The notes: generated by a model not told the origin, from the letters alone. Shown: positions 8,471-17,165, counted from the stretch's first letter. The stretch is DNA of 64,000 nt from Arenimonas sp049195245 (GCF_049195245.1 NZ_JBMIRR010000028.1:124001-188000), one strand, 5' to 3'. Numbers and translations: made by a program.

Positions 8471-9204
8471 CAGGCCACGGCCATGCGGTGCCCGCGCAGG
8501 CGCTCGTAGACCGGCCGGCAGGCCTCGGCCACGGCCCGTGCCGGGCCGGAAAGCGCCGTCTCCCGCGCCCGCCAGGGCTCGAAACCCGTGGACTTCCACA
8601 CCGCGTCGTACCAGTGCGGCGCCCAGATGCCGTCGCTGTCCCGCGGGCCGGCCGGCCAGGCCAGCATCCGCGGGGTGAATTCGATGCCCAGCCGCGCGCA
8701 CAGCGCCCGCAGGTGGGCTTCAGGGGCCTGCAGGAAGTCGCCGGCGTCGATCACCATCGGCGCCTCGCCGTTGTGCTCGGCCAGCAGGTCGAACAGGCGG
8801 CCCTGCTGCGGCAGCCCGATGTCCTCGGGCGTGACCGTGGCGCGCGACTTCAGGTAGGACGCGACCACTTCGGACGGATCGCGGATCAGCATCACGTTGG
8901 TCAGAGCGAACACCCAGTCCATGGCCATGTCCGGCAGCAGGTGGTGGCTCATGTGCTTCTGGTACCAGACCGGCCGGTCGCCCGGGATCGGGCCCGTCAG
9001 TGCGCGGGCGACGCGCCGCCAGTCGGTCTCGCCGTCGGCGATCACCTCGTCGCGGCCGGGATGGTCCAGCCCGGTCGCCGCCAGGTAGGCCGCGTACAGC
9101 GGCTCGTCGCTCACCACGCAGTCGGGCCGGTTTTCCCAGGCCCGCATCATCGCCGTGGAGATGTTGCGCGGGCCGCTCCACATCGCGATCCGCAGGCCGC
9201 TCAT
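8470..9204 (-). CDS. Sulfotransferase-fold (P-loop) protein coupled to an aminotransferase
   Basis: The 244-residue protein opens with a P-loop-like nucleotide-binding segment, MWSGPRNISTAMMRAWENR (residues about 8-26), typical of sulfotransferase-like proteins that bind PAPS. It later has a YQKHMSHHLL segment and VMLIRDPSEVVASYLKS. The last resembles the 3'-phosphate-binding RDP strand of sulfotransferases. The acceptor is unknown. Its ATG overlaps the stop of the upstream class IV aminotransferase by four bases, so the two are almost certainly co-translated and may act on one metabolite. From memory, the same two folds occur together in plant BCAT-like proteins; this was not checked here. 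Confidence 0.75.
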   Translation of the reverse strand: MSGLRIAMWSGPRNISTAMMRAWENRPDCVVSDEPLYAAYLAATGLDHPGRDEVIADGETDWRRVARALTGPIPGDRPVWYQKHMSHHLLPDMAMDWVFALTNVMLIRDPSEVVASYLKSRATVTPEDIGLPQQGRLFDLLAEHNGEAPMVIDAGDFLQAPEAHLRALCARLGIEFTPRMLAWPAGPRDSDGIWAPHWYDAVWKSTGFEPWRARETALSGPARAVAEACRPVYERLRGHRMAVA

Positions 9205-10136
9205 GCCAGCCGCTCCGCGCCGCGCAGCATCACGTCCCGCTGCACCAGCTCCCGGTACAGGCCCTGCAGCCGGGCCACCATCGGCCCGGGTGTTCCGTCG
9301 CCGATCACGCGGCCGTCGATGGACTTCACCGGCACCACGCCGGCGAAGGTGCCGGTGGTGAAGGCCTCCTCGGCCGAATACGCCTGCGCCAGGGTAAAGT
9401 TCTTCTCGAAGCAGGGGATGCCCGCCTCGCGGCAGACCCGCAGCACGTTGGCGCGGGTGATGCCGCCCAGGCAGTAATCGCCGGTGGACGTCCACACCTC
9501 GCCCTTGCGCACGATGAAGAAGTGGGTGGAATTGCAGGTGGCGACGAAGCCGTGCGGGTCCAGCATCAGCGCCTCGTCGGCGCCGGCCGTGTAGGCCTGC
9601 ACGCAGGCCGTGATGCAGTTGAGCTTGCTGTGGCTGTTGAGCTTGGGGTCCTGCACGTCCGGGTAGCCCCGGCGCACGTGCACGGTGAACAGCGTCAGGC
9701 CGGTGGCCAGGGTCTCGGGCTTGGCCATCTTGAACTCGGGGATGATCACCACCGTGGCCGGCCCCACCGTCACCCGCGGGTCCTGGTAGGGCGTGCGCTT
9801 CACGCCGCGGGTCACCATCAGCCGCAGGTGCACGCCGTCGTGCATGTCGTTGGCGGCCAGGGTCTCGCGGATGGCGCGCTCCAGGCCGGCGCGGTCCAGG
9901 CCGATGTCCATGGCGATCGCCTTGGCGCCCTCGAAAAGCCGGTCCAGGTGTTCGTCCAGGAACACCGGCTGCCCCGACACCACCCGCAGGCCTTCCCACA
10001 CGCCATCCCCCAGCACGAAGCCGCTGTCGAACACCGATACCGTGGCCTCGGCCCGCGGCTTGAGCTGCCCGTTGATCCATATCCGGATGTGGGCGTTGCG
10101 CGGATCGTCGTGGAAGTCGTGGATGCTCTGCGCCAT
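9201..10136 (-). CDS. Class IV (fold-type IV) PLP aminotransferase, BCAT/D-amino-acid transaminase-like
   Basis: The 311-residue enzyme shows fold-type IV features: VFDSGFVLGDGVWEGLRV near residues 35-52, FLDEHLDRLF, and the probable PLP lysine in DPK (Lys165) followed by LNSHSKLNC. The phosphate-binding region has GADEALML, NSTHFF and TGTFAGVVPV. Such enzymes transfer amino groups to 2-oxo acids (branched-chain or D-amino acids). The substrate cannot be read from sequence, so no gene symbol is given. The start is ATG at 10136 rather than an in-frame extension to 10235, because the N terminus MAQSIHDFHDDPRN fits the family. It forms an operon with the sulfotransferase gene downstream. Confidence 0.85.
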   Translation of the reverse strand: MAQSIHDFHDDPRNAHIRIWINGQLKPRAEATVSVFDSGFVLGDGVWEGLRVVSGQPVFLDEHLDRLFEGAKAIAMDIGLDRAGLERAIRETLAANDMHDGVHLRLMVTRGVKRTPYQDPRVTVGPATVVIIPEFKMAKPETLATGLTLFTVHVRRGYPDVQDPKLNSHSKLNCITACVQAYTAGADEALMLDPHGFVATCNSTHFFIVRKGEVWTSTGDYCLGGITRANVLRVCREAGIPCFEKNFTLAQAYSAEEAFTTGTFAGVVPVKSIDGRVIGDGTPGPMVARLQGLYRELVQRDVMLRGAERLA

Positions 10137-10191
10137 GGTCTGGTTTCCGGGTGGGCCTCGCCCCGAGTCTAGCCGGAAACGCCTGAATTCA

Positions 10192-10220
10192 TTGACTTTC
10201 AGGGCCCACGCGCCTACCTT
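10192..10220 (+). promoter_or_regulatory. Likely promoter of the thrS-infC operon
   Basis: A strong -35 TTGACT (10192-10197) is spaced exactly 17 bp from a weak -10 TACCTT (10215-10220). Transcription would start near 10227 and give a leader of about 140 nt before thrS. That leader contains a short leader-peptide frame and a terminator hairpin. Confidence 0.5.
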
Positions 10221-10276
10221 GGTGGCCTGGACCAACCATCAAGGTGGCCCCGGGAAACCGGCGCCGAGCGTGCGAC

Positions 10277-10300
10277 ATGAGCACTACTGCCCGCCACTGA
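10277..10300 (+). CDS. Putative thrS leader peptide (MSTTARH)
   Basis: A seven-codon frame, ATG AGC ACT ACT GCC CGC CAC TGA, contains two adjacent threonine codons. It lies between the putative promoter and a terminator hairpin that precedes thrS. This is the layout expected of transcription attenuation by ribosome stalling at Thr codons. There is no strong ribosome-binding site before it, only weak GAG-like bases, and two Thr codons are few, so the call is tentative. Confidence 0.3.
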   Translation: MSTTARH

Positions 10301-10327
10301 TCGCGTCCCCCAGGTCCCGCATCCATG

Positions 10328-10350
10328 AAGGGCGCCTGGCGCCCTTTTTT
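10328..10350 (+). terminator. Terminator/attenuator hairpin in the thrS leader
   Basis: The stem AAGGGCG (10328-10334) pairs with CGCCCTT (10340-10346) around CCTGG and runs into TTTTTT (10345-10350), ending 16 bases before the thrS ATG. GGCGCC at 10260-10265 can pair with the GGCGCC inside either arm and so could form a competing antiterminator. The position inside the thrS leader suggests regulated read-through rather than the end of another gene, since no plus-strand gene lies upstream. Confidence 0.65.
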
Positions 10351-10366
10351 ATTGCCAGAAGAACCC

Positions 10367-12274
10367 ATGATCAACATCACGCTCCCCGACGGCAGCCAAC
10401 GCCAGTTCGACCATCCCGTGTCGGTGATGGAAATCGCCCAGTCCATCGGCCCCGGCCTGGCCAAGGCCACCGTCGCCGGCAAGGTGGACGGCCGCCTGGT
10501 CGACGCCAGCGACCGCATCGACCACGACGCCCGCCTGCAGATCATCACGCCCAAGGACGAGGAGGGCGTCGAGATCATCCGCCACTCCTGCGCGCACCTG
10601 GTGGGCCACGCGGTGAAGCAGCTGTTCCCGGGGGCCAAGATGGTGATCGGTCCGGTCATCGCCGAGGGTTTCTACTACGACATCTGGAACGAAAAGCCCT
10701 TCACCCCCGACGACCTGGCCGCGATAGAAAAGCGCATGGCCGAACTCATCGCGAAGGACTACGACGTCATCAAGAAGGTCACCCCGCGCGACGAGGTGAT
10801 CGCGGTGTTCACCGCCCGCGGCGAGGACTACAAGCTGCGCCTGGTCGAGGACATGCCCGACGAGCAGGCCATGGGCCTGTACTACCACGAGGAATACGTG
10901 GACATGTGCCGCGGCCCGCACGTGCCCAACACGCGTTTCCTCAAGGCCTTCAAGCTCACCCGCGTGTCCGGCGCCTACTGGCGCGGCGACTCCAAGAACG
11001 AGCAGCTGCAGCGTATCTACGGCACCGCCTGGGCCGACAAGAAGCAGCTCGAGGCCTACATCACCCGCGTCGAGGAAGCCGAAAAGCGCGACCACCGCCG
11101 CATCGGCAAGCAGCAGGAACTCTTCCACCTGCAGGAAGAGGCGCCGGGCCTGGTGTTCTGGCATCCCAAGGGCTGGCAGCTTTGGCAGGTGGTGGAGCAG
11201 TACATGCGCCGCGTCTACCGCACGTCCGGCTACCAGGAAGTGCGTTGCCCGCAGATCCTGGACGTGTCGCTGTGGAAGCAGTCCGGGCACTGGGACAATT
11301 ACAAGGACAACATGTTCTTCACCGAGTCGGAGAAGCGCACTTATGCGCTCAAGCCGATGAACTGCCCGGGCCACGTGCAGGTCTTCAACCAGGGCCTGCA
11401 CAGCTACCGCGACCTGCCGATCCGCTACGGCGAGTTCGGCGCCTGCCACCGCAACGAGCCCACCGGCGCGCTGCACGGCATCCTGCGCGTGCGCGGCTTC
11501 ACCCAGGACGACGGCCACATCTTCTGCACCGAGGCCCAGATCGAGGCCGAGGTCACCGCCTTCCACCGGCAGGCGCTGGCGGTGTACGCCGACTTCGGCT
11601 TCAGCGACATCCAGATCAAGATCGCCCTGCGCCCGGAATCGCGCCTGGGCGACGACGCCACCTGGGACCGGGCCGAAGCGGCCCTGCGCTCGGCCCTGGG
11701 CGCCTGCGGGGTGGAATGGCAGGAGCTGACGGGCGAGGGCGCCTTCTACGGCCCCAAGATCGAGTACCACCTCAAGGACGCCATCGGCCGCACCTGGCAG
11801 CTGGGCACCATGCAGGTGGACTTCATGATGCCGTCCCGCCTGGGCGCCGAGTACGTGGACGAAAGCTCCACCAAGCGCCACCCGGTCATGCTGCACCGGG
11901 CCATCGTCGGTTCGATGGAGCGTTTCATCGGCATCCTGATCGAAAACCACGCCGGCGCCTTCCCGGCCTGGCTGGCCCCGGTCCAGGCGGTGGTGATGAA
12001 CATCACCGACGCCCAGGCCGACTGGGTCGAGTCGGTCCGGAAAACCCTTGCGAATCAAGGCTTCCGGGTGGCGTCGGATTTGCGGAACGAGAAGATCGGC
12101 TATAAGATCCGCGAGCACACGCTGCAAAAAGTCCCGTACCTGCTGGTGGTTGGCGACCGCGAGAAGGAAAATGGGATGATTGCGGTGCGCACGCGGTCCG
12201 GGGAGGACCTGGGGTCGATGCCGGTCGAGGCCTTCCTCGACAAGCTGCGCGCGGAGAATGGCCCGGTCGCCTGA
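10367..12274 (+). CDS. thrS: Threonyl-tRNA synthetase
   Basis: The 635-residue protein charges tRNA-Thr. An N-terminal TGS domain (about 1-62) is followed by the editing domain with HSCAH (His73 and His77, the same numbers as in E. coli ThrRS). The class II catalytic core has motif 2 around RYGEFGACHRNEPTGAL and the zinc-binding MNCPGH segment. A C-terminal anticodon-binding domain has EKIGYKIREHTLQKVPYLL. An upstream in-frame ATG at 10325 would place the leader hairpin inside the coding sequence and is rejected. The gene heads the classic thrS-infC-rpmI-rplT-pheST-ihfA cluster. Confidence 0.97.
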   Translation: MINITLPDGSQRQFDHPVSVMEIAQSIGPGLAKATVAGKVDGRLVDASDRIDHDARLQIITPKDEEGVEIIRHSCAHLVGHAVKQLFPGAKMVIGPVIAEGFYYDIWNEKPFTPDDLAAIEKRMAELIAKDYDVIKKVTPRDEVIAVFTARGEDYKLRLVEDMPDEQAMGLYYHEEYVDMCRGPHVPNTRFLKAFKLTRVSGAYWRGDSKNEQLQRIYGTAWADKKQLEAYITRVEEAEKRDHRRIGKQQELFHLQEEAPGLVFWHPKGWQLWQVVEQYMRRVYRTSGYQEVRCPQILDVSLWKQSGHWDNYKDNMFFTESEKRTYALKPMNCPGHVQVFNQGLHSYRDLPIRYGEFGACHRNEPTGALHGILRVRGFTQDDGHIFCTEAQIEAEVTAFHRQALAVYADFGFSDIQIKIALRPESRLGDDATWDRAEAALRSALGACGVEWQELTGEGAFYGPKIEYHLKDAIGRTWQLGTMQVDFMMPSRLGAEYVDESSTKRHPVMLHRAIVGSMERFIGILIENHAGAFPAWLAPVQAVVMNITDAQADWVESVRKTLANQGFRVASDLRNEKIGYKIREHTLQKVPYLLVVGDREKENGMIAVRTRSGEDLGSMPVEAFLDKLRAENGPVA

Positions 12275-12316
12275 GCACGGCGGCCGGATCGGTTACAACC
12301 AACTGGGAACACGCGA

Positions 12317-12844
12317 ATCAATACTTCATCTACAGACAAGGGCAACCGCAAGAATCTCGAGATCCGGGTCCCGCGCGTGCGCGTGATCGGCCTCGATGGC
12401 GAGATGGTGGGCGTGCTGACGCGCGACGAAGCGCTCGCACTGGCCGAGGAATCCGGCGTGGACCTGGTGGAAATCCAGCCCACGGCCGATCCGCCGGTCT
12501 GCCGCATCATGGATTACGGCAAGTACAAGTTCGACCTGCAGAAGAAGGCCAACGCGGCCAAGAAGAAGCAGAAGATCGTCGAGATCAAGGAACTCAAGTT
12601 CCGCCCGACCACCGACGATGGCGACTACAACATCAAGCTGCGCAACCTCCGCCGGTTCCTGGAGGAGGGCGACAAGGTCAAGGTCAACATCCGCTTCAAG
12701 GGGCGCGAGATGGCGCACCAAGAGCTGGGCATGGAGATGGCCAAGCGCATCGAGGCCGACCTGGCCGATGAAGTGGTCATCGAGCAGCGCCCCCGCCTCG
12801 AGGGCCGCCAGATGATCATGATGGTCGCCCCCAAGAAAAAGTAA
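12317..12844 (+). CDS. infC: Translation initiation factor IF-3 with an ATC start codon
   Basis: IF-3 binds the 30S subunit and rejects non-canonical start codons and wrong initiator tRNA. No ATG, GTG or TTG start fits the N terminus. The frame reads back from GTG 12377 through residues NTSSTDKGNRKNLEIR to an ATC at 12317, with GGGA at 12305-12308. This gives 175 residues, normal for IF-3. The rare start is the known basis of IF-3 autoregulation in other bacteria. The sequence has RVPRVRVIGLDGEMVG, VCRIMDYGKYKF and the C-terminal domain with GREMAHQELG. A conventional ORF call begins at 12377 and would truncate the protein by 20 residues. Confidence 0.93.
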   Translation: MNTSSTDKGNRKNLEIRVPRVRVIGLDGEMVGVLTRDEALALAEESGVDLVEIQPTADPPVCRIMDYGKYKFDLQKKANAAKKKQKIVEIKELKFRPTTDDGDYNIKLRNLRRFLEEGDKVKVNIRFKGREMAHQELGMEMAKRIEADLADEVVIEQRPRLEGRQMIMMVAPKKK

Positions 12845-13069
12845 GCCACGCTACCCAAGGCGTTGGTTTTGTTGCATAATTCGCGGCTCGCCGGCTTCCC
12901 GGCGGGTCCCCGGTGCGGCATCCGGGCCCGGTCCATCGGGCGAAGCCGTCATGGACCAGTCACGTTTTCCAAAAGAAATCAGCGACTTACAAGCCGACAC
13001 GGGCAGGACGGAAAGAGTGGCGCAAGCCACCGCCCAGGTCAGTAACCAAAAAACCCAAAAGGGACTCCC

Positions 13070-13273
13070 ATGGCCAAGATCAAGATCAAGACCAATCGAG
13101 CGGCCGCAAAACGCTTCCGGAAGACCGCTTCCGGCAAGTTCAAGGCGGGCCACGCGAACCGTAGCCACATCCTCACCAAGAAAGCCACCAAGCGTAAGCG
13201 CAACCTCCGCCAGACGAACCACGTCCGGGCCGAGGATGCAGGCCGCCTGATGCGCCAATTGCCCTATCTCTGA
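13070..13273 (+). CDS. rpmI: 50S ribosomal protein L35 (bL35)
   Basis: The 67-residue, very basic protein begins MAKIKIKTNRAAAKRFRKT, the bL35 signature, and is slightly longer than the usual 64-65. A 225-nt leader separates it from infC. In enterobacteria the corresponding region binds L20 for autoregulation. Here it contains a hairpin CGCCGG/CCGGCG (12889-12904) and a CATAAT element (12875-12880), but I could not identify an L20 site with confidence. A GGGA precedes the ATG. Confidence 0.96.
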   Translation: MAKIKIKTNRAAAKRFRKTASGKFKAGHANRSHILTKKATKRKRNLRQTNHVRAEDAGRLMRQLPYL

Positions 13274-13286
13274 GGAGGACTGAACC

Positions 13287-13646
13287 ATGGCACGAGTCAA
13301 GCGTGGTGTTACGGCGCGCCGCCGGCACAAGAAAATCATCAAGATGGCGAAGGGCTACTACAACGCCCGTCGCAAGGTCTTCCGCGTCGCCAAGCAGGCC
13401 GTCACCAAGGCCCTGCAGTACGCCTACATCGGTCGCAAGCAGAAGAAGCGCCAGTTCCGCAGCCTGTGGATCGTCCGCATCAATGCGGCGGCCCGCCTGC
13501 ACGGCCTGAGCTACAGCCGCTTCATGAATGGCCTGCTCAAGGCGAACATCACCCTGGACCGCAAGGCCCTGGCTGACATCGCCATCCACGATCCCGCCGC
13601 CTTTGGCGCGATCGCCGAACAGGCCAAGCGCGCTCTCGCGGCGTAA
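13287..13646 (+). CDS. rplT: 50S ribosomal protein L20 (bL20)
   Basis: The 119-residue basic protein starts MARVKRGVTARRRHKKI and ends in the conserved C-terminal domain (LDRKALADIAIHDPAAF). bL20 binds 23S rRNA early in 50S assembly and in other bacteria represses the rpmI-rplT mRNA. It follows rpmI by 13 bases with a GAGGAGG ribosome site. Confidence 0.97.
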   Translation: MARVKRGVTARRRHKKIIKMAKGYYNARRKVFRVAKQAVTKALQYAYIGRKQKKRQFRSLWIVRINAAARLHGLSYSRFMNGLLKANITLDRKALADIAIHDPAAFGAIAEQAKRALAA

Positions 13647-13688
13647 GGCCATCGCCCGCGGCGGCACGCCGCCAGTGGGCACGAAGAG

Positions 13689-13724
13689 ATGGGGAAGGGC
13701 GAGAGTCCTTCCCCATTTTGTTTT
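13689..13724 (+). terminator. Terminator between rplT and pheS
   Basis: A perfect 10-bp stem ATGGGGAAGG (13689-13698) pairs with CCTTCCCCAT (13707-13716), followed by TTTGTTTT. It sits inside an otherwise continuous gene cluster, 42 bases after the rplT stop and 30 bases before the pheS start. It should separate or attenuate pheST. I see no Phe-rich leader peptide before it, unlike the pheM attenuator of E. coli. Confidence 0.8.
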
Positions 13725-13754
13725 CAGGCTGGCACATTCCACGACGGGCCGCGC

Positions 13755-14765
13755 ATGACCGAACTCGAACAGCTCACCCACTCCGCGCTGGCGCAGATCG
13801 CCGCCGCCGACAGCCTCGATACCCTCGATGCGCTGCGCGTGGCCCTGCTCGGCAAGTCCGGCAGCATCACCGGCCAGCTCAAGCAGCTCGGCGCCCTGGC
13901 CCCCGACCAGCGCAAGCTGGCGGGCGAGGCGGTGAACCGTGCCAAGGACGCCGTCGGCGAGGCCATCACCGGGCGCAAGTCCAGCCTGGAACAGGCGGCC
14001 CTGGCGCAGCGCCTGGCCTCGGAGCGCATCGACGTGACCCTGCCGGGCCGCGGCGACCTGCCCGGCAACCTGCACCCGGTCTCGCGCACGCTCGAGCGCA
14101 TCACCGACATCTTCGCGCGCCTGGGCTACCAGCTGGCCGACGGCCCCGAGATCGAGGACGACCACCACAACTTCGAGGCGCTCAACTTCCCGCCGCACCA
14201 CCCGGCGCGCGCCATGCACGACACCTTCTACTTCCCGCCCGACGCCGCGGGCGTGGCGCGGCTGCTGCGCACGCACACCTCGGGCGTGCAGGTGCGTTTC
14301 ATGGAAAACAACAGACCGCCGCTGCGCATGATCGCGGCCGGCAAGGTCTACCGCAGCGACTCCGACCAGACCCACACGCCGATGTTCCACCAGGTCGAAG
14401 GCCTGCTGCTGGACGAAACCTCCAGCTTCGCCGACCTCAAGGGCACCCTGGCCGAATTCGTGCGCGCCTTCTTCGAGCGCGACTTCGAGATGCGCTTCCG
14501 TCCGAGCTATTTCCCCTTCACCGAACCCTCGGCCGAGGTGGACATCGCCTGGACCCAGCCCGACGGCAGCACGCGCTGGCTGGAAGTGCTGGGCTGCGGC
14601 ATGGTCCACCCCAACGTGCTGCGCGCCTGCGGCATCGACCCCGAGAAGTACACCGGCTTCGCCTTCGGCCTGGGCGTCGAACGCTTCGCGATGCTGCGCT
14701 ACGGCGTCAACGACCTGCGCAGCTTCTTCGACAACGACGTCCGCTTCCTCAGGCAGTTCGCCTGA
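13755..14765 (+). CDS. pheS: Phenylalanyl-tRNA synthetase alpha subunit
   Basis: The 336-residue catalytic subunit forms an alpha2-beta2 enzyme with PheT. It has the N-terminal coiled-coil, then the class II core with HPVSRTLERITDIF, FEALNFPPHHPARAMHDTF, a motif 2 region GKVYRSDSDQTHTPMFHQVE, and the motif 3 region FGLGVERFAMLRYG near the C terminus. I chose the ATG at 13755 (MTELEQLTH). An upstream in-frame ATG at 13689 lies in the terminator stem. Confidence 0.97.
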   Translation: MTELEQLTHSALAQIAAADSLDTLDALRVALLGKSGSITGQLKQLGALAPDQRKLAGEAVNRAKDAVGEAITGRKSSLEQAALAQRLASERIDVTLPGRGDLPGNLHPVSRTLERITDIFARLGYQLADGPEIEDDHHNFEALNFPPHHPARAMHDTFYFPPDAAGVARLLRTHTSGVQVRFMENNRPPLRMIAAGKVYRSDSDQTHTPMFHQVEGLLLDETSSFADLKGTLAEFVRAFFERDFEMRFRPSYFPFTEPSAEVDIAWTQPDGSTRWLEVLGCGMVHPNVLRACGIDPEKYTGFAFGLGVERFAMLRYGVNDLRSFFDNDVRFLRQFA

Positions 14766-14795
14766 CCCGTTCGCTGGCCCTCTAGGAACCCACCC

Positions 14796-17165
14796 ATGAA
14801 ATTTCCGGAAAGCTGGCTCAGGGAGCACGTGGCCACCGACGCCACCCGCGACGAGCTGTCCGCCCGCCTGACCGCGATCGGCCTGGAGGTCGAGGACGCG
14901 CAGGTGATCGGCGAAGGCCTGGACGGCGTCGTGGTCGCGCAGATCCTGTCCTGCGAGAAACATCCCGAAGCCGACCGCCTGCAGGTCTGCCAGGTCGCCA
15001 TCGGCGCCGGCACCGTGCAGATCGTCTGCGGCGCGCCGAACGCCCACCCGGGCCTCAAGGCGCCGCTGGCCACGGTCGGCGCCACGCTGCCGGGCGGCAT
15101 CCAGATCAAGGCCGCCAAGCTGCGCGGCGTGGATTCGCAGGGCATGCTGTGCTCGGCCAAGGAGCTGGGCGTGGATCCGGATGCGTCCGGCCTGCTCGAG
15201 CTGCCCGAGGATGCGCCGGTCGGCACGCCCCTGGCCGCGCTGCTGGGCCTGCCCGATGCCAGCTTCGAGCTCAAGCTCACGCCCAACCGCGCCGACTGCT
15301 TCAGCGTGCGTGGCGTCGCCTTCGACGTGGCGGCGGCGCTGGGCACCCAGGTCAGCGCGATGCAGATCCCCGAGGCCACGGTCACCAGCCAGGCCGCGCT
15401 GCAAGTGCAGCTTCAGGCCGGCGCGGATTGCCCGCGCTTCTGTGGCCGCATCGTCGAAGGCCTGGATGCCGCCGCGCGCACGCCGCTGTGGATGTCCGAG
15501 CGCCTCAAGCGCGCCGGGCTGCGGCCGATCAGCCCGCTGGTGGACATCACCAACTACGTGATGCTCGAGCTGGGCCAGCCGCTGCACGCCTTCGATGCCG
15601 ACAGGCTGACCGGTCCTCTGATCGTCCGCCATGCGCGCCAGGGCGAAACCCTGACCCTGCTCGACGAGCGCGAGGTCACGCTGGACCCGGGCTTCCTGCT
15701 GGTCACCGACAACGACCGCGCCGCGGCGCTGGGCGGCGTGATGGGCGGCTGGGACACCCGCGTCACCGACGCCACCACGCGCGTGTTCTTCGAGGCCGCG
15801 CACTGGGCGCCCAGCGCCATCATCGGCCGGGCCCGCAAGCTGGGCATGCATACCGACGCCGGGCACCGCTTCGAGCGCGGCGTGGATCCGCAGCTGCCGC
15901 GCTACGCGGTCGAACGCGCCACCGCGCTGGCCCTGCAGATCCTGGGCGGCCAGGCAGGCCCGCTCACCGAGGCCACGTTGCCTGAACACCTCGCTGCGCC
16001 CACCGCCGTGGTGCTTCGCCGCGAACGCCTGCAGCGCGTGCTGGGCATCAGCGTGCCCGGCGCCGAGGTCGAGCGCATCCTGCGCGCCCTGGGCATGCAG
16101 GTATCGGCCACGGACCAGGGCTGGAGCGTGGTGCCGCCGAGCCGTCGCTTCGACATCGCGATTGAAGAAGACCTGATCGAGGAAATCGCCCGCATCCACG
16201 GCTACGACGCCATCCCCACCACCACGCCCACCGGCCAGATCCGGTTGGTGGCGCCGTCCGAGACCCGCGTGGCCGACGCCGTGCTGCGCCGCCAGCTGGT
16301 CGGCCGCGGATTCGTCGAAGCCATCAACTACGCCTTCGTGGATGCCCGCACGCTGGCCGCGTGGCAGCTCGACGAGGGCGCGGTGGCCCTGGCCAACCCG
16401 CTCAGCGCCGAGCTGGGCGTGATGCGCACCTCGCTGCTGCCCGGCCTGGTGGACGCGCTGGCCCGCAACCGGGCCCGTCAGCAGCCGCGCGTGCGCCTGT
16501 TCGAGCTGGGCCGCAGCTTCCGCCAAGGGCCGGACGCCCCGATCGAGACCGCCCGCATCGCCGCCGTGGCCTGCGGCCCGCAGTCGGCCGAGCAATGGGC
16601 CGTACCGCAGCGCGACGTGGACTTCTACGACCTCAAGGCCGACGTCGAGGCCCTGCTGGCCCTGGCCGGCGCCCGAGCCGAGTTCCGCGCCGATGACCGC
16701 CCGCAGGGCCACCCGGGCCGCAGCGCCTCGGTCTGGCGCGACGGCGCCTGCATCGGCTGGGTCGGCCACCTGCACCCGGCCCTGGCCCGGTCCCTGGACC
16801 TGGACGGCGAGGTGGTGGGCTTCGAGCTCGACCTGGGCGCCGTGGCGGCCCGCGCCGTACCCCGGGCCGGGGAGCTGTCGCGCTTCCCGTCCGTCCGCCG
16901 GGACATCGCGCTCGTCGTGCCGGAAACCACCCCGTGGGCGGCCCTGGAGGCCAGCCTGAAAACCGCCCTGGGCGGCCTGCTGCGCGAGGTCCGGCTGTTC
17001 GACCGCTACGTCGGTCCTGGCCTAGACGCCGGCTCAAAGAGTCTGGCTATGGGCTTGATTCTGCAGGACGTTTCACGCACCCTAACTGACCGCGACGCCG
17101 ACCAGGCCGTCGCCACCGCCCTCGAGGCGCTGGCCAAGGACTGTGGCGCGAGGTTGCGGTCATGA
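14796..17165 (+). CDS. pheT: Phenylalanyl-tRNA synthetase beta subunit
   Basis: The 789-residue subunit begins MKFPESWLREHV. An EMAP-type tRNA-binding domain follows (about 40-150, with CEKHPEADRLQVC), then the B3/B4 editing domain with the conserved TPNRADCFSVRG. Next are the B5 domain (IEEDLIEEIARIHGYDAIP), the catalytic-like core and the C-terminal FDX-ACB anticodon-binding domain (SRFPSVRRDIALVVPE). The length is normal for proteobacteria. It follows pheS by 30 bases. Confidence 0.97.
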   Translation: MKFPESWLREHVATDATRDELSARLTAIGLEVEDAQVIGEGLDGVVVAQILSCEKHPEADRLQVCQVAIGAGTVQIVCGAPNAHPGLKAPLATVGATLPGGIQIKAAKLRGVDSQGMLCSAKELGVDPDASGLLELPEDAPVGTPLAALLGLPDASFELKLTPNRADCFSVRGVAFDVAAALGTQVSAMQIPEATVTSQAALQVQLQAGADCPRFCGRIVEGLDAAARTPLWMSERLKRAGLRPISPLVDITNYVMLELGQPLHAFDADRLTGPLIVRHARQGETLTLLDEREVTLDPGFLLVTDNDRAAALGGVMGGWDTRVTDATTRVFFEAAHWAPSAIIGRARKLGMHTDAGHRFERGVDPQLPRYAVERATALALQILGGQAGPLTEATLPEHLAAPTAVVLRRERLQRVLGISVPGAEVERILRALGMQVSATDQGWSVVPPSRRFDIAIEEDLIEEIARIHGYDAIPTTTPTGQIRLVAPSETRVADAVLRRQLVGRGFVEAINYAFVDARTLAAWQLDEGAVALANPLSAELGVMRTSLLPGLVDALARNRARQQPRVRLFELGRSFRQGPDAPIETARIAAVACGPQSAEQWAVPQRDVDFYDLKADVEALLALAGARAEFRADDRPQGHPGRSASVWRDGACIGWVGHLHPALARSLDLDGEVVGFELDLGAVAARAVPRAGELSRFPSVRRDIALVVPETTPWAALEASLKTALGGLLREVRLFDRYVGPGLDAGSKSLAMGLILQDVSRTLTDRDADQAVATALEALAKDCGARLRS

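Noticed and set aside
13173..16775. Minus-strand open frame of 1200 codons opposite rplT, pheS and pheT
   Set aside because: Antisense to conserved genes, with the same low-information composition. Similar long frames opposite uvrB (5643-8225) and thrS (10349-12127) were rejected for the same reason.
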